Below are positions 24,483-38,694 of a DNA stretch of 64,000 bases, piece after piece. This DNA comes from Sporobolomyces roseus (Eukaryota > Basidiomycota > Microbotryomycetes > Sporidiobolales > Sporidiobolaceae): the NCBI GenBank assembly GCA_016617785.1, contig JADILM010000004.1, forward strand, positions 1,054,001 through 1,118,000, given 5' to 3'. The notes under the pieces are model-generated. The model was given only the letters and a program-made list of their open reading frames with translations. It did no database searches and had not been told where the DNA came from. Position 1 is the first letter of the stretch. Each line of letters opens with the position of its first letter. A program made the position numbers and the translations under genes.

Positions 24483-25201
24483 CTACTCGGCGACCCTCGA
24501 CGCAACCTTCCAATCGGATGAATAGGTCGGAGGGAGAGAATTGGGAGAATCGATACAGAAGACAAGGGGAGGAATAGTAGGAGGCTCCAATGACTTCTCG
24601 AGGATGGTGTTGAGTGAAGCGGAAGAGGGGCGAGAGGCGAAAAGTGATAGCGAAGGAGGGATTGGAGCGATTCGAGCTGTTTTCGAACCAACGAACATTT
24701 CTCGTCAGCTTCCGAAAACCGATCAATACTACACGGAGCGACAAGGAGCTCACCCTCGACGTCGTTTACATTCTTCGCGAATGCTTCTCCCCTCGCTGTC
24801 CTCTTCGAACTGAGGTGAATCCACCAAACAAGGGCGACGATGATTCCGAATCCAAACACGGCAGGGACGATGTAGATCACCAAGTTTGTCGCTGTGTGCG
24901 AGTCCAAGAGAGTGGGAGGGAAGCGGGATGAGAACCCAGAGGAAGATGTCGGAGAAGAGTTGTGCGAGATGGACGAGAAAGTCACGTTCGAAGGAAGAGT
25001 GTAGTTGGTGTGAATGTTGCGAATGAATGGGACAGTGACGTTCATATTGACGAAGTATTCGGGATGAGAGGAGAAGAAGATAGAAGGAAACGAAGTGGAG
25101 AGAGGAAATCGTTCTTCGCGAAGCACGAACGGAATCGCAGGATCTGCTTGATTTTGCGGGTCTACTTCAGAGACTTGGTGTGCGGAAACTCGAAGAACCA
25201 T
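24483..25201 (-). CDS. Single-pass membrane protein, function unknown
   Basis: Exons 25201-24754 and 24700-24483; 221 aa. The N-terminal 115 residues contain several N-glycosylation sequons (NMNVT, NYT, NVT, NSS) and a Ser-rich stretch. One hydrophobic segment follows (LVIYIVPAVFGFGIIVALVW, about residues 120-142), then a basic stop-transfer (SSKRTARG) and a cytosolic tail of about 75 residues. The sequons argue for an extracellular N-terminus, yet no signal peptide follows the ATG. A signal-peptide exon may lie upstream of 25201, or the protein may be a type III anchor. I do not recognise the family. Confidence 0.5.
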
Positions 25202-25626
25202 TGATTCGTCGATTGTTCAAGGGAAGTTTCGTCGCGCGAACTGTCTATCAATAGATCGCAAATTCGAAAAGAAGAATTCGAACACGAGTGATCGTCAGCA
25301 GCTCGTCAGGTTCTGCAGCAAACGCGCACGAAGATTGGTCAAATCGAAGGATCGATACCAAACGGCTTTGAGTAAAAGCGAGAGACAGACAGCGACCGGA
25401 ATTCCAGTTCAATTGCGAGACGATTGCCAATTATTGCATCGCAGATCGCAGGTAACTCTCGAATCGATCACGATAGTGCTCTCTCGGTCCCAGACACGAG
25501 ACGAGATAGGCGACAAAGACCAATGTATTGCGCAGGTAGTAAAGGTAAAGTGAAAACACAAACAAAGCACCTCCTTCTGAAAAACGAAACATTCCCTCCC
25601 TCTCCTTCCGAATTCGAAGCCATCCC
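25202..25626. other. Intergenic region upstream of the membrane-protein gene
   Basis: Promoter side of the gene at 25201 (-) and 3' side of histone H4 (-). Short open frames only. If the membrane protein has a missing signal-peptide exon it should be here, but I could not place one with confidence. Confidence 0.4.
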
Positions 25627-26284
<658 letters not shown>

Positions 26285-26340
26285 TTAGCTGATTCCGTTC
26301 AAAGCTGTTACTGCAATGCATTCGTTCCGACTGACATCAA

Positions 26341-27754
26341 CTACATATCTTCACTATCACCTTCATTATCTTCGCTGCCAGCCTTCCTCACTCCATCGAC
26401 GACACGGAAACATTCGTGCCCGTTCGAACGATCGCAAGCGATGATGCAACAAGGCAAGTTACCGCCGACTTCGATCCCTCTCTTCTTTGCTGCACGTAGT
26501 ATCTTGCTAGCGTGGGTCCATCGAAGGGTCTCAGTCCAGCGAGGGAGACAAATTTCGACGCCAGGTCGAGGACAGTGACAGATCAAGACGTGTAATCGTT
26601 CGAGATTCGGGAGTAAGGTCGTATCTTGAAGTAGGTCGACCAAGGTCGATCCATCAACGGGAATGTGATAGCCGAGAGAGAGGTATTCGAGGAAAGGGAA
26701 CTTGGGAAGAGTCGAAAGAAAGGACGAGGTGACGATTGGACCGTCTAATTCGAGGTTCTTGAGGCGGCGGAAGCCACGTAACGCCTTGTCGAAGATGGGT
26801 AGGACGGTGTCAGGGAAGTGTTCGTCGTCGCAGATCGGTGGACCGAGTCGAAGTGCGAGAGTTTCGAGCTCTCGAGGTAAGCCGCCGAGGTAGGAAGGGA
26901 GGTCTTCGTCGACTTCGATCGAGTGTAGGACGACGTGACGAAGGGTAGATGATGCGAAGGAAAGGAAGAGATCGCAGCATGATTCTTCGAGGCTGTAGCT
27001 GTGGAACCCAGCGCCATAGACCTCGAAGCGCTCCAAGTTCGGTAGATAAGCTTGGACGCGTCGACACAAAGAGCGTTCTGATTCTCCGAAAGGTTTCTTC
27101 CGACAGTCGAGCGAAAGTACTTGTAGGTGATTGAAGACTCCTGTGACAAGGTAGGGCTCGTCAAGTAGAACATGACTGTAGAGTTTGCCGAAGATGCAGA
27201 GATCTTTGAGATTTGGAAGGATTGCGAAGAGGAGACGAAGGGTTTGAGGCTGAATGGACGAGGACGAGGACGAGTCGTATGCTGTTCTTGAGAAGGGTAT
27301 GTGGATCAGCGCATTGAACAAGGTAGTCGATCAGGAGAGAAGGCTTACGAATAGGTGAGTGTTGGAGTCTTTTTCGTTTCTCTTCCACCTCGACTCGTTC
27401 ATCCTCATTCATCGTGATATTCCATCCTGGATCCTTTTCTCGACAACACTCACACTCCTTGATCCTCGAGATTCTGACTTCTTCAACTTGCTTTGTCAAC
27501 CTCGGACGAGCGAGAAGCGAAGAGTAAAATTGAGCAGCTTGATTGCGACTGAATAGATCGACTTCTCGGTACAGGGCATTGAGAGTGTAGTAGAGGAGTA
27601 GTTTGGATATGGCAAAGTTGTCGTAATCGATGGCTTGGATGAGGTGTACGTGGTGGAAGATCTTGTCGAGAACGTCTGGAGGAAGTGAATGGATGGAAAC
27701 TCGATTCTTGAGTCTAGCTTTAGCTTGCTTAGCTCTCCTGAGGTGTTGAGGCAT
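26341..27754 (-). CDS. F-box-like protein with leucine-rich region
   Basis: Exons 27754-27349 and 27281-26341; 448 aa. An F-box-like motif lies near the N-terminus (SIHSLPPDVLDKIFHHVHL, residues 20-38), followed by repeated leucine-patterned strands such as ILPNLKDLCIFGKL, FNHLQVLSLDC, ELETLALRLG, FRRLKNLELDG and FPFLEYLSLGYH. Such proteins usually act as SCF ubiquitin-ligase adaptors binding Skp1; large lineage-specific families exist in basidiomycetes. The tail is acidic (SEDNEGDSEDM). I took the ATG at 27754 because the frame upstream of it looks like a 5'-UTR intron. The exon junction uses the acceptor GAACAG before 27281, which keeps the leucine-rich frame. Confidence 0.7.
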
Positions 27755-28030
27755 CCTCGATTGGACTCTGAGGTGGAACAAAAGAAAGTGAGTGAAGAGT
27801 TGAAAGGGAAAGAAGACAAGGGAAACAAACTCACAAAAATCGCAAAGAACAAGGCGATTCCCTTCGATTGGCAAGGAGCTTGCACGGGTGATGCGTCGTG
27901 AAGTAGCACACGAATTGCTTCTCGTCGAGCAGCAGAGAAAGAGAGAAATCGTTGAAAGAGTACTACTTTCGCGATATCAATAAGATTATATGATATAGCA
28001 TCGATAGTATAAGTCTATACGTCTCCCTTA

Positions 28031-29055
28031 CTAATCTCTAGTGAGTTGTCCAGGCCAACTTCCTCTCTCTTCCATGCCCAATTCAACCTGTCCAACCGTG
28101 ATTTTCTCTCCCTTCTTCACACCCTCTCCCTCTTCGACCAACCACTGCAACTTCTCTTTCGCCGACATGGTCTTGACGATCTCCCAATTCTCTTGTCCTC
28201 CTTTCCCGTACCCGGCGAGAGCGAATGCACGATGAGGGGAAATGGTTCGTCGGTTGTGCTTGAGGACTAGGTGAGAGAGGACGAGGGCGTAGGTTGTTAC
28301 TGCTCCGGTTTTGGGATGGGGTGGGGAATGGAATCGGCTTTGAATGTAGAGCTGTCGAAGAATAAAGAAAACTAATATGAGCGAAATCACCTTTCGAGAT
28401 GATGTTAGAGGGACAACACCGACTTACCCATTTCTTGTCGAACCCGAGGAGGGAGGTCGTCACGATGAATTTGGCCATCAGAGGAATCTCTTTCTTGAAC
28501 TCGAAGGACGTGGCTCCGAGGGCGAACGTTGCATTTTCAAGCATGTAGAACTCCCCTACTGCTTGGATGGTGAACGGTCCGCGGACATGATCAATTGTCG
28601 AAGCGTATTCCGAGTTCGAGAGATGAAGGCCGAAAGAATCGCAGCTATCGGGAGTCGCCCAGAAAGAACGAGACAACTATGTGCGAAAAGTCAACGAAAC
28701 CATCTATCTCCAACGCAAAGGGATACGACGTACAGTGAACTTCCTTAGATCCTCTTCACCAATCCTCCAGTTCTTCCATTTCCTTCCCAGCTTGACCTCC
28801 CATTGAAACCGAATCTACAAAAAAACGAGAGTTGAATCATTAGCCTCTCTTTCTTTCCCTCGACCGAGAGTGAGTATAGGGGAGACATACGAATGGCCAG
28901 ATGATTCTCAGATGCCATACACCTGGGAAATGCTGGATGTTGACGCCGAGTAGAACCCAAAAGATGACTTTGAGAACAACGGGAATTCGAGAGGGCAGGA
29001 TTGAGAGAATGGAGGATAGAGCAGGTTGAAGGGATGTGGGAACAAGAGCAGACAT
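28031..29055 (-). CDS. THEM6-like / 4HBT-fold thioesterase-like protein
   Basis: Exons 29055-28891, 28814-28734, 28676-28428 and 28351-28031; 271 aa. An N-terminal hydrophobic segment (VVLKVIFWVLLGVNIQHFPG) probably anchors the protein. The domain then follows the THEM6/hotdog pattern: WHLRIIWPF, DSFGLHLSNSEYASTIDHVR, EFKKEIPLMAKFIVTTSLLG, KKWLYIQSRF and a final TYALVLSHLVLK strand. Relatives in fungi are annotated as acyl-CoA thioesterase-like, with little biochemistry. The Asp/Asn usual in the hotdog helix is represented by the SNSEY region. All four exons join in phase 0. Confidence 0.75.
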
Positions 29056-29349
29056 GATTGAAGTGAAGAGAAGCGAAGAGGACAAAGTGAAGGGAAGGGA
29101 AGGAAGAGAAGCGAAAAATTGATCGACAAGGATTCGGGCTTTCGCATCAGACCGAAGCGGGCGGGAGAATTGCTTCGAAATCGTGGGAAACGAAACGACG
29201 ACGTGTACGATATGCGATGGATACGACATCGGTGACACGAGAGAGAGCGCAAAAAATATGAAGATGCGAAAGTGCAAAAGATGCGAACATTGCAAGGCCC
29301 TCAACTTCTCCAGTTCGACATCCCTTCTTACCAAGATCATCACCATGTC

Positions 29350-31524
29350 CTAGAGGAAGAACTTTGCATTCAAATAAGATTCAATCATGGGATTGCTGCC
29401 ATCCCTGATCCTCGTCCTATCCGTTTCTCCCCACCTCTCCAAGAAATCCGCATGATCCACAACTTGCAACCCTTTCTTCCCTCCCAATCCAGGTAATACG
29501 TTCCCTTCCCTCGTGCTCGTTCGTGTCGAGGTAGGTGACGGCTGAGAATGAGGCGAGAAGAAATCTGCGGAGAGTCTAGAAGGGGGAGCGGTGGGAGACG
29601 GAGAAGGGGAGAGTGTATCCGGGTTGGGAGAGGTTGAAGATGTGGTCGGAGTTGAGGAGGAGGAGCCGAGTTGACGAGGTTTCGACATTACCAAGGTGTA
29701 CATTTCTCGGAGGGCTTCGAAATCGGTAGGGAAGAAAATGTCGAAGAATCCAGGTTGAACGAGATAAGTCGTGCAGGGAACAGTCTGAAGAAAGAAACCG
29801 CTTGAAGTGTGATCAGCTTCGCTCGAGACTGGAATGATCTTTGAACCGGAATCTTTTCTCACCTCTCCTTGATATCGAGTTTGAACGACTGGAGCGTTGA
29901 CACCACTGACCGCATCCGGTAACTTATCGAAATCGCTCATGAGTACTCTATGATTCGGAAACTTGTCCCTCAACACCTCCAACAGTTGAAGTTGTCTCGT
30001 AGGAATGAATTCGGGTTTCGTCAAATTCGGTGCGAACGGCATTGCCGAATAGATCTTGCGTAGTAGAGGAGATGAAGCGAGGAGAGGGTTGAGAGCTCGA
30101 GATTCGCGAGAGGAAGAAGCTGAGGGGAGTTCCGATCGAAGGGAGAGGTAACGAGTAATGAGGGGATCTTCGACGGGTGCGTAGAGTTCGTTGTAGTCGC
30201 CTGAAGAGTCGATCGAGATGGTACATTGTAGAGGTTCGTGAGTGTCGGTAGTGTAGCGAATTACATCGTGTGCGAAATTGTCCTGTGTGCGAGATAACGT
30301 GAGTGCGATTGGAGTCAGCAAGCGGTGAGTCAGAGGATACAGTGATGAACTCACGAGTACCTCCATAGCGATAAAGAAACAAGGTTCATGAACGACCCTA
30401 TCCCACTCGAAAATACTTTTCCCAATCACCTCGACCCTATCCCCATGACCTCTCCTCCTCGCCTTCTCTTTCCCCATCTCCCCCTCACTCATCCCACCTT
30501 CTTCCCTCCAACCCCCCGCAACCGATCCCTTCTGTTTCCCGACTAATCGATCCGAAATTTCTATAATTCTATATTTCGTTCGAGCGTACACTTCGGGAGC
30601 TTCGATCGCGAGGAAATCGAGAATGTCTGCCATGAGAGTACCGTTTCCAGCTCCTATCTCGTAGATGATCAGGTCGGAGTAAGGGTAAAGGTTGAGCTTG
30701 TAAGTTGCGAGAAGGTATCGAGCTAATGCACGACCATACCAAGGCTGTAATGATCAAAGTTGCGAGGGATCGGGAGGGTGAAGAGAAACGAACGATAGAG
30801 AGAGGAGAGAACGAGAGCAAGAGTCAGCATTTTGGAAGAGTCTAGGAAGAAAGGAAGAGTTTCTCACCTTGAACAACTCTGTAGGAGTATGCCAAACCTG
30901 TCTCCCCGGACCTTTGCCGACAGTTCCGGACCCTTGATCCAACCCTTCAAAAGCCATATACCTCCTCGCAACCTCCTCCTCGAACTCGGCCGTCGTCGCA
31001 AACTCCTCAAACTCGAATCCTTCGGCCCTCTCTCGCTCCATTTCGACTTCCACTTCGCTCTTCTGCTTCTGCTTCTTCTTCCCCCTCCTGATTGAATCAG
31101 GATCAAAGATGTCTACTTTAGTCGAGAAGTATCCATAATTGGGATTGTACAAACAATCGTCAATAAACTCCCTCACCAACATTTTGCATCGTTTCGGAGG
31201 TTCCTTGTTACGTTGTACATCTTTCGCAGTTAACAAACGATAAGTCCAAGATTGCGGGTCGGGGGGAGTTGGATCGAATGGGGACGAGTGAGGGAGGTAG
31301 TTGAAACGGGCTTCTCCTGCTTTCAGTTGAGTCGAGAGGGCTGCGGGAGGCTTGGATTTCGGGTTGCGAGGGGATGGAGAGGGTTTTGAGCGAGTCGAGC
31401 GAGAGGTGGACGAGGGAGGAGGAGGAGGAAGGCAAGTTGATGAACTCGTAGAGAAGGAACAGGAAGATAGAGAGGTAGGGATCCGCCGCAGAGTTGATTG
31501 GCTTGATCTAATAGAGCTAGCCAT
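29350..31524 (-). CDS. Mitochondrial protein-arginine methyltransferase, NDUFAF7/MidA family
   Basis: Exons 31524-30868, 30744-30355, 30282-29863 and 29784-29350; 633 aa. The N-terminus is Ser/Arg-rich without acidic residues, as in a mitochondrial presequence. Family marks: VREFIDDCLYNPNYGYFS, PTELFKPWYGRALARYLL and the SAM-binding motif LIIYEIGAGNGTLMADILD, then RYQGETVPCTTYLVQPGFFD. NDUFAF7 dimethylates an arginine of the complex I 49-kDa subunit and is needed for complex I assembly. The protein is longer than the animal form because of a charged insert around residues 160-190 and a Ser/Pro-rich insert near the C-terminus. Intron 29785-29862 (78 nt) is in frame and stop-free. The neighbour upstream on the same strand encodes a complex I subunit. 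Confidence 0.88.
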
Positions 31525-31820
31525 CGAAAGGTGAATTGCCTTGAGATAGTCAAGGAAGAAGCGAACTGAATGACTTTCGTTAAACGACTTGTTCGCAAAC
31601 TCGTGATTTATTCGCAAACGCTCTCCTTTCAACCGATCTTGAGACAGTATCGAGACAATCTAGTTCCAGAAGTAATTGAGAAACGAAGAAAGAGAATTGC
31701 ATGAGAAAAAACACATAAAAATCGAAAAAAGAAGACCCTCTTCTTCAACTCCCTCGCCCCTAACCTGAGTCTCTGTAGATACTCTTTTTTTGTACACACT
31801 ACCTCGAATGATCCATCCAT

Positions 31821-32850
31821 CTACTCTTCGCTCTTGTATTTTGAGGGGTCAGTACCGTGGTGTTGGTGGCTAAACAAACCAACAGGGGAAAATAATAAAG
31901 TCAGTTCGTTGCTCTTCAGGGAGAAGAGGGCGGTGCGAAAATCTAGTGGGACGTACTTGACCAAGTTGAACCAAGGAAGAACACCAAACTTGAGCTGAAT
32001 CGGAAAAAGCATTCCAATAATCAAAGTCAGCGTTTCGATTAAAAAAGAAGTGGAAGGAGAGCGAAACAACAGAGGAAACCGAGAGTGAAACAATCGATTC
32101 AAAACTTACCTGACTCCACATACTGTTTCGGTGAGCGACACCTTGAATGTATTCCGGTAGATCCGTCTCTCCATACAATGGTTTCCCATCTTTTGCTAAT
32201 TGTCCCAATTCTTTCTTGTCCATTTCAATCTCTCTTGCGTTCTCCTTCCATCCCCAAAGTCGAACTGTGCAATTACTCCTCCCTCAATCAGTTTCAGATT
32301 GAGTGGGATTGAGGGAGAGTGAGTGAGGAACGCACGAGAAGAAGTTTGGTAGGCAAGGAGGAAACCACCTGCGAAACCTAACCAAGTCGCGAGTTTGAGA
32401 GTGGGTCTCAAACCTTTCGTTCCGAGTCGTGAAGTGGGATCTGCCATTTCTATTCACACACGAGAGAGACAGAGAGAACGAGCGAGTCAGTTGCAATCAA
32501 ACAAATCGAAATAAATCCGAGATAATGAGGAGGGTCAGGTGAACCGAGCAAGGCGCTTCTCAGCTCAAGAGAGAGGGATAGAGAGACAGTGTAGACTTAC
32601 CCATTGCGTAAATAGCAGCGGGTGCAGCTCCGGCACCTGCAGCCCATAGAGCGTAATCTGAACCCCTCATGTACTTGATCACTCGATTGAAATGAGGATC
32701 AGCATCGACCAGTGGGAAAGGCGTCTTCAAATCATTACTGTATTATGAACACTTGCATCAGTTCGAGGTTTGCTGAGAGACTTGATCTTTAGGAGGAGAA
32801 GGAGAGAGAGAGAGAGAGGGAAAGACGTACACGTCTGTTACGTTGGCCAT
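31821..32850 (-). CDS. NADH:ubiquinone oxidoreductase accessory subunit, fungal NUXM/21-kDa type
   Basis: Exons 32850-32831, 32737-32601, 32449-32336, 32264-32110, 31994-31957 and 31869-31821; 170 aa. The sequence follows the fungal 21-kDa subunit closely: TPFPLVDADPHFNRVIKYMR, EMADPTSRLGTKGLRPTLKL, a hydrophobic stretch WLGFAGGFLLAYQTSS, LWGWKENAREIEMD, GKPLYGETDLPEYIQGVAHR and a C-terminus PWFNLVNHQHHGTDPSKYK. It is an accessory subunit of mitochondrial complex I without its own cofactor. The first coding exon is 20 nt and the fifth 38 nt. It lies 296 bp upstream of the NDUFAF7-like gene on the same strand and is divergent from the sirtuin. Confidence 0.92.
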
Positions 32851-33063
32851 CTTGGGATTGTTGTTTATTGGTCTGTTGCGCTGTAGGGGTGTTTCGAGGT
32901 GTGCTGGAGGTAGTAGTGGTGGAGGGGAAGCGAGAGAGATTATATTCGTTGGTCAGACTTGATCTCATCACTGTCCCTCTTCTCTGCTTGGTTGCGACTC
33001 TAGCTTGATCGTACTCCCTCTTCTCTAACTCGAGCTAGACCCGATCCAGAGTGCGCAAAAGTC
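32851..33063. promoter_or_regulatory. Divergent promoter, NUXM-like / sirtuin
   Basis: 213 bp separate the two start codons. The interval has CT-rich stretches on the sirtuin side. Whether the two genes are co-regulated is not visible from the sequence. Confidence 0.45.
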
Positions 33064-35618
<2,555 letters not shown>

Positions 35619-35841
35619 ATAGGGTTCAAGTGAAGAAGTAGAAGTTCTGGGAATCTTGCAGTGCTATGTTGTCGTTTCCTTTTTTCCCCTCTCATGCATG
35701 CTCGAGCAGGAAAGAGAGAGAGAGTGAAGACAAGGTTCCGTAGTGATATGCAACAAGAGAGTGAACAGCGGTACGTGTGTAGAGACAGCTTGAACTAAGT
35801 GGGAACAAAAAAACAAAACGAACGAAATACAAAACAACCCT

Positions 35842-37827
35842 TCACAGCTCTTCCTTCTGTTGCGTAGGCTCCATTTTGGGTTCTGGTGTAGGTAGAGGAA
35901 CATCGACGGGATCGGTTGCAGCTGATTTAGGTGGAACCGGATCACTATCCTTGCCCCATTCGACGCCTCCCTCGGTTCTCAACTTCTCATCCACCTCGTC
36001 GAGAACCTGTTGTAGTTTAGCTCGAGCGAGATCGACGAGGAAGTGAGAGATGATGACGGATGCTGCTTGAGCGAGTTGAGTCTGTTTCTCAAGTAAGGGG
36101 AGAGTCAGTTCTCGCGCAATTCCCAATCAGAACAGGGATTCAACCGAGCTTACCTTCAATCCCTCGAGCATCTTATTGACGACCTTTTCTCCCAACTTCT
36201 TGCCTAACTTACTATCCAGTTCGACCCTCGACTCGATACTCGTGAAATCACTAATACTGAGCGCCTTTTTGTTGTCCTTTCCTCCTTTAACTCCTAATGC
36301 TGCGACCTCCTCCTCGACTCCCAGCACAATCGGCGCGCCCGGTCTTCCTGCTCTCGCTTTACTCAGCCTGAGTCGAATCTGAAGCGATTTCGAGTGAACG
36401 GTGGTTGAAGACGTTCCTTTTTCGCCAAGTTCGTCAACTCCCGATGCCCAGGATAGTAGAGGATTCTTGACATCCGCCGTGAGTGAGAAGGAGGAGAGGA
36501 GAGTACAGCTGAGAGGTGCGACGGTAATGACGAGATCTCCTCCTCGAATGCCAGGTGCGTTTGTCGGAGGATCGAACGCGACGCTTGCGCTTTGGAAGGA
36601 AATGGACGATAGGGAGGACTTCGAGATACGAAGTTTGAATTCGGAGGTGAGGAGGTTGAGGGACTGCATAGTGTTGCGGAAACCTTTTCCGTCTGCTCGA
36701 TACAGTTCGGGAGAGAAGTCGGGGAGTCTGAAAGAGTGAAGACGAGTAGGGCCGAGGAGATGGGCATGGAATCGGAAAGGGGTAGATTTCGATTTGGAAG
36801 AGGGAGAAGGGGCGTAAGAAGAGATTTTGCTTGAAGAGGTCGAAGTTTTCGGAGGCACGAGTGAGGTCGAGTCGAGAGGGGTGTTGACTTCTGCTTCTCG
36901 TTCTTCATCGACGATTCCACCGTAGAGTTCCGTATCGACGTGTTTCGAAGCAAAGTGGGTGAATTGGGCAAGGAGTTCATCAACTGGTCTCCCTTCGACT
37001 CCTTCGCGAATCAGATAGTCGCCGAGAAGTCCGACAGGGTAGCTGACAAGGGCTGTGGAGCGAATGTAAGGAATGACGAGAGTGACGAGTCGACCAAAGG
37101 GATAGAAGCCTTTTAGTTGGAGGGAATCGATGACTCCAGGTGCAAGAGTGGTCGAAACGACGGAAAGTCGAGGTTCGCCAAGTGGTGATTTGACGAGCTG
37201 CAACTTGAGATGTAGCAGAGCGTCGTGTAGCTCGACCTCTGTTCTCCCTGATGTCCTCCAGTTCCATTCCCTTTCCTTCTTCTTCTTGACCACTTCTTTC
37301 GGTTCTCGACTCCTTCTCTCTAAATCCCTCCTCTCGCCCAGCCCGATCCTAACTCTCATCCCTGTGTTCCCCTTCATATTCACCTCCAACCCACTAGCTT
37401 TCACCTCCAACGGTTCTCGATTCGTGTCCCTAGCTCTGAACGAAGCGGTTGCGACCCGCAGTCTCGAAAACGCCATTTCGGAAGAAGAGATGTCGAGAGA
37501 GCATCGTAGAGCGTAGTCGGTGAAGGGGATGGGGATGTAGAGCTTCAAGGGAGGTAAATGCGAACTAGACGAGACGAGCGTCAGGGATCGGCAGGTGAAG
37601 TAATCGAAAATAAATGAGGAGACTCACACTGGAATGATAGTGAGCCCATCTAAATCTAGGTGATCAATCCTCGATGCTATGACAGGTCCTGGTGCTTCAA
37701 ACAACGTATCTAGAGGCTGTGCTGGTCGTAAAGTTGGTTCTGACGAGGGGACCGCTGGTAAGAATAAGTAGCTGCCTAGAGCGAGTAAGACGCAGGCGGT
37801 GAGAGTAGACGTGATCCATGCCGTCAT
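35842..37827 (-). CDS. Uncharacterised membrane-anchored protein, possibly LEA2/DUF3712-like
   Basis: Exons 37827-37628, 37564-36154 and 36087-35842; 618 aa. An N-terminal signal-anchor (MTAWITSTLTACVLLALGSY) is followed by a large beta-rich region with repeated strand patterns such as DHLDLDGLTIIPVS, LEVKASGLEVNMKGNTGM, SLQLKGFYPFGRL and LNLLTSEFKLRISKSSLSSI. This resembles fungal proteins with LEA2-like/DUF3712 domains, which I offer as a tentative comparison only. A Ser/Lys-rich insert lies around residue 310. The C-terminus has a coiled-coil-like helix (LARAKLQQVLDEVDEKLR) and a Pro/Glu-rich end. No catalytic motif is visible. Confidence 0.65.
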
Positions 37828-38694
37828 AAAGGCGTATCAGGAGCTCCCTCTTAGACAGTCGGACGGTAGAGTTGAACTTTGGAGAGAAGAAGACCAATTT
37901 CGTCATTTGGTTTCGAAGAAATTGAGACTTTGAATCTTCCCATTCTTTCGCAACTTCCGAAACTGAACGCTCGTCGTTGCTGAACCACGAATTCGTTCAA
38001 AGACGTCTCACTGATAAGGATTGGGAACGAATGGGGGAAACTCGAAGTTCGACGGGTCACCGCATAAGTGCTCAAGTTGCTCGTCGCCGACGCTTGCGGG
38101 GACCTCGCTGTACTCGTAAAACGGATACGAAGGCTAGTGTAGAGGAGAACGCTGGAGAAGCGCGGTCAAGACTGAGCTTTTTTCCGACTCTGTATCCGAT
38201 AAATTCCGTTTCTTCCGTCGTCAACCAACGGTTAGACCTTGAGGGCTAGCGTTGCGACTTGTTGCGGCCATCGATCTCGCATCCTGTCGCCTCGAGAGGG
38301 AATTCAAACCTCACGTGAACGTCGGAAAAAATTCACTTGCGAAATTGGAAGCGAAATACCTCCAAGGTGTCTTCAGGAGCTGAGTAGGACAAGTGTGCCT
38401 CGGTTAGGAAGACTGCAAAATGAAGCGAGACAACAACGGTATAAATGGTTGGCTTAGTTTTTCGTGGCCACGAGATGGAAAGGTACGAAAAAACTTGTCC
38501 TCGCTTTCTCGCACGAAATAGCCTCGCACCGTCATTTACTGTCTCTGCTCTTTCGACACTCGAAGGCTGTTTGGTGTTCTTCCCATCACTCGAATCTCGT
38601 GCACTCCCAGGCTTGACTCCCCTTCATTCACTCGCCTACAGCTCTCTCTACTACCGAGTCTCATCCTCTCAAAGCTACACACACGCTTCAAAAG
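37828..38694. promoter_or_regulatory. Long divergent intergenic region
   Basis: 867 bp between the membrane-protein start (37827, -) and the low-complexity ORF (38695, +). Several overlapping open frames occur at 37977-38860, but none looks like protein. I see no tRNA or repeat. A separate unrecognised transcript is possible. Confidence 0.35.
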
